From Sphaerobacteraceae bacterium (GTDB lineage: Bacteria; Chloroflexota; Chloroflexia; Thermomicrobiales; Thermomicrobiaceae), in the NCBI GenBank assembly GCA_007695115.1, contig REEK01000059.1:1-33261 (forward strand): a stretch of 33,261 nt of DNA, in the 5' to 3' direction. This document shows positions 24,085 through 29,753 of the stretch, piece by piece (positions within the stretch are counted from its first letter, which is position 1; each line of letters begins with the position of its first letter). The position numbers were made by a program, and so were the translations under genes. The notes under the pieces are model-generated. The model saw only the letters and a program-made list of their open reading frames with translations, was not told the origin of the DNA and searched no databases.

Positions 24085-24870
24085 ATGGCTGCCCCGCTTC
24101 GTGTTGGACTCATCGGCCTGGGCGCAATCGGTCAGGATCTCGTGCGCCTGGCGCAGAAAACCGCTCCAGATCAGATCGAATTCGTTGGCGCGATCGTGCA
24201 GAACCTCGATAAACCGGATCGTATGCTCCCGGTGTTCGGTTCCGTCGACGAGATCATGACCCGGCACCCAGAAGTCTTTCTGGAGGTCGCCGGACACGAA
24301 GGGCTCCGCACACACGGCATCGAGGTACTGAACCGGGGTCTGGATCTCTATTTTCTGGCGGTCGGATCGCTGGCCGATCCCGGCTTTGAGTCCGAGTTCC
24401 GCGCTGCGGCCGAGGCATCGAACGGCCAGGCGATCGTGGTCTCCGGGGCAATCGGGGCGCTGGACGCCATCTCGGCGGCGAAGGCCGGTGGTCTTGATCG
24501 GGTTCAGCACACGGTCCGCAAGCATCCGGCAACACTCCTCGGCCCGGACGAAGGCGCCGGAATCACCGACGAAACCGAGGTCTTCCGTGGAAACGCTCGA
24601 GATGCCGCACTTGCCTATCCGGAGAGTGTCAACGTCACGGCCGCTGTCAGCTTCGCGGGAATCGGACTGGACCGCACCGAGGTTGTGGTGATGGTCGATC
24701 CGGCGGTCGATCGAAACGTGCATACCGTCGAGGCCGAAGGGGCATTTGGCTCCCTGCGATTCGAGATCCGGAACGTTCCGAGTGCGCAGAATCCGAAAAC
24801 CGGCGCACTCGTAGCAATGAGTTGCCTGCGGCAGCTCCGCAAACGCCGGGACGGGATCGCCGTCGGCTAA
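24085..24870 (+). CDS. nadX: L-aspartate dehydrogenase
   Basis: The product has 261 residues from the ATG at 24085, chosen because AGGAG lies 6 nt upstream and the Rossmann fold begins at once. The frame stays open further upstream but runs through the RNA candidate. The NAD(P) motif is LRVGLIGLGAIG (GxGxxG at 11-16). Typical phrases follow: EVFLEVAGHEGLRTHG, FLAVGSLADPG, IVVSGAIGALDAISAA, VRKHP and the C-terminal NPKTGALVAMSCLRQLR of the DUF108/aspartate dehydrogenase family. The enzyme interconverts aspartate and iminoaspartate/oxaloacetate with NAD(P)H. In some bacteria it supplies iminoaspartate for NAD synthesis, but no nadA or nadC lies here, so a catabolic role is possible. Its stop overlaps the stop of the converging glycosyltransferase gene. 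Confidence 0.88.
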   Translation: MAAPLRVGLIGLGAIGQDLVRLAQKTAPDQIEFVGAIVQNLDKPDRMLPVFGSVDEIMTRHPEVFLEVAGHEGLRTHGIEVLNRGLDLYFLAVGSLADPGFESEFRAAAEASNGQAIVVSGAIGALDAISAAKAGGLDRVQHTVRKHPATLLGPDEGAGITDETEVFRGNARDAALAYPESVNVTAAVSFAGIGLDRTEVVVMVDPAVDRNVHTVEAEGAFGSLRFEIRNVPSAQNPKTGALVAMSCLRQLRKRRDGIAVG

Positions 24871-26408
24871 CGGTCTCGCAGGAGATCGTCATACAGCGCG
24901 CGAACGGTACCGGCAACCTGCGCCCAGGAATATTCCGAGCGCACCGTCTCAAGGGCCTGCTTGCCACGTCGACGTCGCTCATCCGGATTATTGACCACCT
25001 CGATCAGCGTCCGGGTGAGCGCCTCCTGATCATCCGGGGGGATCATCCAGCCATCAGGCGAATCCGGATTTCTGTTGATGAACGTTGGCGGACCACCGCT
25101 ATCGGTGGCAATCACCGGCAGCTGGCAGGCCATCGCTTCGAGATAGACTTGGCCAAACGGCTCATTCCGGGACGGCGCCACCATAACATCGGAGGCGTTG
25201 AGCCCGGCCGGCAGCTCGCTATGACCTCTCCAGCCAACAAAGAAGATCCCGTCAGTGTTGCCTTCGCTCGCCACGGTATAGGGATGCTCACCTTCCCACT
25301 CTCCCGGATTGCCACCCCAGATCACCAGTGGCGCCTTCCAGTGAAAGTGCGGCCTGGCATCCTGGTAGGCCCGGATCAGCATCGGTACGCGTTTCATACT
25401 GGTAAACCGGCCAACGAAGAAGAGCACCGGGGTCTGCTCACCGGCAGCATCGACGAACCACTCATCGACCTCCGTCTGGGTATACCGGATCGAGCCTGGC
25501 TCACCGGATTCATCCCAGCCGCGGGGTCGATCTACCAGCCAGTGCTTCCAGCGCTCGAGTCGCTGGCTCGCCGTCAGCCGATCCGGCGTAAAGTGGTCGG
25601 TATCAACGCCGTTCGGAACCGGCTGAATCCGCGCAGGATCGTAGTCGAGCAATTCGACTGTCTGATCACGGGCGCTTTCGGTCAGTACGATCAGGCGATC
25701 ACACATCGCGGCATACTCGATCAGTCGCTTTTCCCAGAAATCTGACCATCGCCAGTATGGCCATCGGGTCGATGTGGCGATGCGTTGCTGATCGGACGTC
25801 AGCGACTCCCATTCCCGGGCAATCGTTGCCTCGATATCTGCTGGATCACGGTCGAACGTGAGACCGCAGGCATGGAGCAGGGCACGCCGCGCCCGGATCC
25901 GGGTGAGCATCTTGAGCTCGGTCCCGTGGATATGTCCGATCTTCGGAACATCTGGCCAGAGTGATTGCACCGCGGGCTGAATCGGCGAGAGGTGGTGTAT
26001 ATGGAAGACATCCGGAACCCGGGTGACCCTGGATTGCAGAATCTGCTCCCATCGCGATTCCATCCAGTGCGCCGTATCCGGGTCGATCGAGACAAATGCC
26101 CGATCTGCCACCTCCGGCCGGTCTTCATAGGAAGGGTGCATCGGCACTGGCTCCCTCAGCGGGTCTCCTCCAGACCGAAACACCTCGTGCGCTGGAGTGT
26201 AATCAATGGGCAGCACATCGAGATCCCGAAAGAACCGCTGGGCATGCGTGGCCGACTCGGGTTCACCGAGTGACCCGGAGATCACCTGACATTCGACCTG
26301 GTGGTGATCCAGTGCGGCCGCAAGATAACGAATGACCTGCGCCGAGCCACCCCGTGGAAAGAACAACAGAAGTTGGGTCGTTGAAATCGGCGATCGAGGC
26401 TCGGCCAT
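24867..26408 (-). CDS. GT4 family glycosyltransferase
   Basis: The product has 513 residues from the ATG at 26408, which has AGGAG 7 nt upstream; the longer frame from 26459 has no such site. The GT-B fold is evident: an N-terminal domain beginning LLLFFPRGGSAQVIRYLAAA, HIHHLSP and IGHIHGTEL, then the linker phrase IQPVPNGVDTDHFTPD. The C-terminal donor domain has VLFFVGRFTSMKR, VMVAPSRNEPFGQVYLEAMA (E-x7-E motif) and VIATDSGGPPTFI. This matches retaining GT4 enzymes, which transfer sugars from nucleotide donors. Acceptor and product are unknown; sucrose-phosphate-synthase-like or cell-surface glycan roles are both possible. There is no signal peptide. Its 3' end converges on aspartate dehydrogenase, with overlapping stop codons. 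Confidence 0.88.
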   Translation of the reverse strand: MAEPRSPISTTQLLLFFPRGGSAQVIRYLAAALDHHQVECQVISGSLGEPESATHAQRFFRDLDVLPIDYTPAHEVFRSGGDPLREPVPMHPSYEDRPEVADRAFVSIDPDTAHWMESRWEQILQSRVTRVPDVFHIHHLSPIQPAVQSLWPDVPKIGHIHGTELKMLTRIRARRALLHACGLTFDRDPADIEATIAREWESLTSDQQRIATSTRWPYWRWSDFWEKRLIEYAAMCDRLIVLTESARDQTVELLDYDPARIQPVPNGVDTDHFTPDRLTASQRLERWKHWLVDRPRGWDESGEPGSIRYTQTEVDEWFVDAAGEQTPVLFFVGRFTSMKRVPMLIRAYQDARPHFHWKAPLVIWGGNPGEWEGEHPYTVASEGNTDGIFFVGWRGHSELPAGLNASDVMVAPSRNEPFGQVYLEAMACQLPVIATDSGGPPTFINRNPDSPDGWMIPPDDQEALTRTLIEVVNNPDERRRRGKQALETVRSEYSWAQVAGTVRALYDDLLRDR

Positions 26409-26561
26409 TGTTTGTCTCCTGGTTGGTATCGGGGTAACGTGCGGTGGGCGGGCGAACAATTAATGTTTTCTCAACACTGTGAAGATTCTACGGCAGAGCC
26501 GCAACCAGCGAGCACCATAGCTCATCCACTCCAGTTATATGCCTCGTACTGCATCAGACTC

Positions 26562-26590
26562 TTGACACAGACTGACTCACTATTTAGAAT
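26562..26590 (+). promoter_or_regulatory. Strong sigma-70 promoter for hsp20
   Basis: TTGACA (26562-26567), exactly 17 nt, then TAGAAT (26585-26590). Transcription would start near 26597, giving a leader of about 80 nt. No CIRCE inverted repeat or heat-shock operator was seen, so control may come from elsewhere. Confidence 0.7.
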
Positions 26591-26611
26591 ATATCCAGTT
26601 ACCGTTACTCC

Positions 26612-26626
26612 GCCCGGAAACCGGGC
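26612..26626 (+). promoter_or_regulatory. GC-rich hairpin in the hsp20 leader
   Basis: GCCCGG (26612-26617) and CCGGGC (26621-26626) form a perfect stem with loop AAA near the 5' end of the leader. A weaker stem, GATGT/ACATC (26647-26661), lies just before the ribosome site. An RNA-thermometer role is possible but the site itself is not clearly masked. Confidence 0.35.
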
Positions 26627-26676
26627 ACGTGAAGGTCGTTTGTCAGATGTCATACACATCAGGGAGGTGAGCTGTC

Positions 26677-27150
26677 ATGGTTATGCGTCGACATCCGTGG
26701 GCCGAGTTCACTCGTCTCTTCGATGAAATGGATCGAGCATTCGGCGATACCATCGATGGAGGTCGCTCGACCCCGTTCAACCGTGGATTCCGGCCAGCTA
26801 TCGATCTGTACGACACCGGCCAGGAGTTGATCGTTCATGCGCTGCTGCCAGGCACTCGACCGGAGGATCTGGACGTAAACCTGGAGCAGAATACGCTGCA
26901 CATCTCCGGATCGTATGGCTACGAGCACCCGGAAGAGCAAACTCATCAGTGGAACTGGTATCGGCGTGAGATCGGCTCCGGTCAGTTCACCCAGAGCGTG
27001 GCTCTGCCGGCGCCGGTAGATAGCGAGCAGATTGAAGCGCACCTCGAATGGGGTGTCTTGACGCTACGGATGCCGAAGGCTGAACAGGCACGCACCCGCC
27101 GGATCGAAATCAGCCAGCCGAAAGCGCTGAGCAGCGAACATCAGGGCTGA
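26677..27150 (+). CDS. Hsp20 / α-crystallin family small heat-shock protein
   Basis: The product has 157 residues. The N-terminus (RRHPWAEFTRLFDEMDRAFG) is the usual amphipathic arm. The α-crystallin domain (about 45-140) includes PAIDLYDTGQELIVHALLPG, EDLDVNLEQNTLHISGSYG, FTQSVALPAPVDSEQIEAHL and the closing ENGVLTLxxPK-like motif, here EWGVLTLRMPKAE. The C-terminal extension carries RRIEIS, in the place of the I-x-I/V anchor. Such proteins hold unfolding proteins in oligomers without ATP. A very good ribosome site (GGGAGGTGA) precedes the ATG, and a near-perfect promoter lies upstream. It is a single-gene unit with hairpins at its end. Confidence 0.93.
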   Translation: MVMRRHPWAEFTRLFDEMDRAFGDTIDGGRSTPFNRGFRPAIDLYDTGQELIVHALLPGTRPEDLDVNLEQNTLHISGSYGYEHPEEQTHQWNWYRREIGSGQFTQSVALPAPVDSEQIEAHLEWGVLTLRMPKAEQARTRRIEISQPKALSSEHQG

Positions 27151-27154
27151 TCAC

Positions 27155-27205
27155 CACCGGCTCCCGGTGCAATTCCCCGCCCGTCTGTACGCGATACAGG
27201 CGGGC
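27155..27205 (+). terminator. Double hairpin after hsp20
   Basis: CACCGG/CCGGTG (27155-27169, 3-nt loop) is followed by GCCCGTCTGT/ACAGGCGGGC (27179-27205, ten pairs including one G-U, 7-nt loop). No T tract follows the second stem, so it may be a Rho-assisted or mRNA-protecting 3' end. Confidence 0.5.
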
Positions 27206-27303
27206 AACTGCCTGTCAGACTGACACAATCCTTGCCAGTAGACGATGCCTCGATCCAGTCACCCTGACCTTTACCGGACATAATTGCCACTCTGGCACAT
27301 CTC

Positions 27304-27356
27304 CGTACGTACGCGCGCGAATGCACAAACGACCCATGGGAGCATGCGAACGTACG
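27304..27356. promoter_or_regulatory. Long imperfect palindrome with GTACGTAC ends
   Basis: CGTACGT (27304-27310) pairs with ACGTACG (27350-27356). Inside, CGC-GA-ATGC (27316-27324) pairs with GCATGCG (27342-27348), and the loop holds the palindrome CCCATGGG. It lies about 210 bases before the LysM/M23 start and could be an operator or leader structure. The GTACGTAC core also overlaps the small RNA promoter at about 23951. Confidence 0.4.
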
Positions 27357-27567
27357 AAGCCCCACTTTACAGTTATACGCAGTTGCTTCATGATTTGACA
27401 GCCAGCGTGTAGAATTGCTCTGGTAGCGCGCCGAAAGAGTTGTTATGCTAACGCAATGACACGCCAACACGAACTCGCGGGCGGCAAACGGGGACACGCT
27501 CGACCCGCAATGAAGCTTCTGAATGAAATCGCGTGAGCGGTGTTGGGGAAGCAGGGAAGGGATAGCT

Positions 27568-29466
27568 ATGGGCTACGCCCCTGAGAATCGCGCTAATAAG
27601 CAGGGTGACCAGAATGAGGGTCCTGATTCAGTGAATGCACAATTTGGCTGGCGACCAGAACATCCAACGCCAGTACCGGCTGATGATCAACCATCGAGGA
27701 TCCATCCATCATCGATCGGACAGCCACCATCTCCGCAGTCGATCGCCGGCTCGCAGCGACCACTAGGGTCGTACTGGGTACCAGGTCGGCCCGGTGAACT
27801 TCCTCCGACCATTATTCATCGAGAAAAGACTCCGCTCTCTATCACACTGAGTGGTAAGAAACTCGGTCAGCCAGTGATGCTGGCAATGACCGTCGCTGCG
27901 GTTGGAACCGGCAGCCTCTACTCGGGTGGTAATAGCACAGCAAATGCCGCCGATTCGCCAGGAATGCTTGATCGCTCGAACTACCAGCAATTCGCGACGC
28001 TGGGCGATCATACGGAGAGCGGCACGGTCCTGGAAGCCACGACAAACGACGGCGATGATGACGCGACTCCCGAGCGTGATTCCTTTACGGAATACACGGT
28101 TCAGGAGGGCGATGAACTCAGAAACATCGCTGCATCCTTCGGGCTACGCACATCGACTCTCGTCTGGGCGAACAATCTGGATAACCCGGATCTGATCTAC
28201 ACCGGTGATGTTCTCCTGATCCCGCCCACAGACGGTCTGGTTGTCGAGGTTCAGTCCGGTGATACGCTCCGGGATATTGCCACCCGCTATGGCGTCTCGA
28301 TGACGGCCATCATCAACTATGAACCGAACCAGATCTCTGATCCCGATATGATCTACACCGGTCAGATTCTTATCATCCCGGGTGGCATGCAGCCAGAATC
28401 GCCGGAACCGTCCGAGGCTCCGGCAGAATCCAGTAATGAAGCGTCTGGTTCCACTGAAGCGTCGGCCGATTACCAGTCAGCCGAGCCGGATCCACAGCCG
28501 GAGGGCATCTATATCGAGGTCCAGGCTGGTGACACGCTGCGGGCGATCGCCGATCGCTACGGCGTCAGTGTCAGCGCAATCATCGACTGGGGCCCCAACG
28601 GGCTCAGCAACCCGGACGCGCTGTCGGTCGGACAATCGCTGTTCATCCCAGGTGGCGTCGAGCCAGTGGTTGAGGAACCGGTCTCCGAGGAGCCGGCTCC
28701 AGCGCCTGAGCCGCAGCCCGAACCACAGTCTGAACCCGAACCCGAACCAGCGCCAGAAGGCATCTACATTGATGTTCAGGCCGGCGATTCGCTGCTCGCT
28801 ATTGCCCAGCGCTACGGCGTTGATGTCAATGCGATCCTGGACTGGGGGCCAAACGGGCTCAGCAACCCGGACGCACTGTCAGTCGGGCAATCACTGTTCA
28901 TTCCCGGTGGCGTTGAGCCAGTCGTGGAAGAACCTGCTCCGGCAGAATTCCAGGACGATGGTTCGGCCGATGTCGTCGACGAACCGGAGCCGGAGCCAGA
29001 ACCCGAGCCAGAGCCGGAACCCGAGCCCGAGCCGGAACCTCAGACTTCGTCCGATAGTGGCGTGGCTAACGGGAACTTCAGCTGGCCGACCGAAGGTGTT
29101 ATCACTCAGCGGTTCGGACACACATCGTTCTCGCAGTCTTCGGGATGGTATGGCGCGTCCGGTCACACCGGTCTCGACATCGCAAACTCCACCAACACGC
29201 CGATCAATGCCGCCGATGGTGGCACGGTGATCGTCTCCGGTTGGTCTGGTGGGTACGGGTATGCGGTGGCAATCGATCACGGCAACGGCTATGTCACCTG
29301 GTACGCCCATATGGCACAGCAGCCGCCGGTCAGCGTTGGACAGCGTGTGGCGCAGGGTGAGTACATTGGTCCAATGGGATCAACCGGTTACTCGACCGGC
29401 CCTCACCTGCACTTCGAAGTCCGCAAGAACGGCAACTACCAGGATCCGCTCAGCTACCTGCGATAG
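27568..29466 (+). CDS. Cell-wall hydrolase with four LysM domains and M23 peptidase
   Basis: The product has 632 residues from the ATG at 27568, chosen for AAGGGA a few bases upstream; a frame from 27523 would add 15 residues without such a site. A Pro-rich polar N-terminus (1-100) precedes one membrane segment (about 102-120). LysM domains lie at 175-219, 225-270, 315-361 and 400-446. An EP-repeat spacer (472-491) leads to an M23 domain (about 505-632), with zinc ligands in HTGLD (H533, D537) and HLHFE (H615) plus H581 in YAHM. M23 enzymes cut peptidoglycan cross-bridges; LysM binds the glycan. It is probably anchored with its long N-terminus inside the cell. It resembles NlpD/EnvC-type division or remodelling hydrolases, but with an intact active site. 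A clear terminator follows. Confidence 0.92.
   Translation: MGYAPENRANKQGDQNEGPDSVNAQFGWRPEHPTPVPADDQPSRIHPSSIGQPPSPQSIAGSQRPLGSYWVPGRPGELPPTIIHREKTPLSITLSGKKLGQPVMLAMTVAAVGTGSLYSGGNSTANAADSPGMLDRSNYQQFATLGDHTESGTVLEATTNDGDDDATPERDSFTEYTVQEGDELRNIAASFGLRTSTLVWANNLDNPDLIYTGDVLLIPPTDGLVVEVQSGDTLRDIATRYGVSMTAIINYEPNQISDPDMIYTGQILIIPGGMQPESPEPSEAPAESSNEASGSTEASADYQSAEPDPQPEGIYIEVQAGDTLRAIADRYGVSVSAIIDWGPNGLSNPDALSVGQSLFIPGGVEPVVEEPVSEEPAPAPEPQPEPQSEPEPEPAPEGIYIDVQAGDSLLAIAQRYGVDVNAILDWGPNGLSNPDALSVGQSLFIPGGVEPVVEEPAPAEFQDDGSADVVDEPEPEPEPEPEPEPEPEPEPQTSSDSGVANGNFSWPTEGVITQRFGHTSFSQSSGWYGASGHTGLDIANSTNTPINAADGGTVIVSGWSGGYGYAVAIDHGNGYVTWYAHMAQQPPVSVGQRVAQGEYIGPMGSTGYSTGPHLHFEVRKNGNYQDPLSYLR
28504..28935 (+). 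repeat. Intragenic duplication of LysM domains 3 and 4
   Basis: 28504-28680 and 28759-28935 are two near-copies 255 bases apart, each coding a LysM domain plus the tail PGGVEPVVEEP. They share exact stretches such as AACGGGCTCAGCAACCCGG. LysM 1 and 2 are much more diverged, so this pair arose by a recent in-frame duplication. Confidence 0.8.
28981..29040 (+). repeat. Glu-Pro repeat coding tract
   Basis: A six-base periodic tract (GARCCN units) codes about ten Glu-Pro pairs between LysM 4 and the M23 domain. Shorter EP runs lie at about 28700-28755. Such tracts form stiff extended spacers and tend to change length by slippage. Confidence 0.85.
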
Positions 29467-29492
29467 CGAGCACAATCGAGTTACGAAGATCC

Positions 29493-29523
29493 AGCCGGTC
29501 CGCTTATGCGGGCCGGCTCTTTT
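29493..29523 (+). terminator. Intrinsic terminator of the LysM/M23 gene
   Basis: AGCCGGTCCGC (29493-29503) pairs over 11 positions (one G-U) with GCGGGCCGGCT (29508-29518) around TTAT, followed by CTTTT. It lies 27 bases past the stop codon. Confidence 0.75.
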
Positions 29524-29597
29524 GGTGACGCTTCAGGGTGCGCCGAGCGCTCTTCTATCTAGAGCGGTTCTCACTAGAGTTGACGACCGGTAGTCGG

Positions 29598-29647
29598 CCA
29601 CCCGTTCGGCTTCGCTCAGGGCAGGCTCTCCGTGTGGCCCTGAACAG
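29598..29647 (+). repeat. Dispersed repeat B, second copy
   Basis: It contains CACCCGTTCGGCTTCG, CTCAGGGCAGGCTCTCC (29615-29631) and GTGTGGCCCTGAACA. The 17-mer is identical to the inverted copy at 4732-4748 and the flanks match in part. Confidence 0.65.
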
Positions 29648-29681
29648 CGACCGAATACCCAGCGAACACATCAGTGGATCC

Positions 29682-29722
29682 GGGGCAGACACGTTCGGCA
29701 AGCTCAGTGCAGGCTCCGCTGC
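29682..29722 (+). repeat. Dispersed repeat B, third, diverged copy
   Basis: GGGGCAGACACGTTCGGC is followed by CTCAGTGCAGGCTCCGCTG. The first part matches the flank of the copy at 4717-4769 (GGGCAGACACATTCGGC), and the core has one change plus a shortened end. Confidence 0.55.
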
Positions 29723-29753
29723 CCAGCTACCGACAGCAAAAATGAAACCTGCT

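Larger units (their letters stand above)
27151..27567. other. Intergenic region between hsp20 and the LysM/M23 gene
   Basis: About 417 bases without a credible gene. Hairpins that probably end the hsp20 transcript lie at 27155-27205, a TGTCA/TGACA dyad at 27213-27225, and a long imperfect hairpin with GTACGTAC ends at 27304-27356. TTTACA with CATGAT 17 nt later (about 27366-27394) is a weak promoter candidate for the LysM gene. Confidence 0.55.

Noticed and set aside
26459-26676. CIRCE-type heat-shock operator before hsp20
   Set aside because: No TTAGCACTC/GAGTGCTAA pair or close variant was found.
27395-27415. TTGACA with TAGAAT before the LysM gene
   Set aside because: The two hexamers are only 9 nt apart, too close to form one sigma-70 promoter.
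28981-29040. CRISPR or intergenic tandem repeat
   Set aside because: The tract is coding: it gives in-frame Glu-Pro pairs in the LysM/M23 protein and has no spacers.
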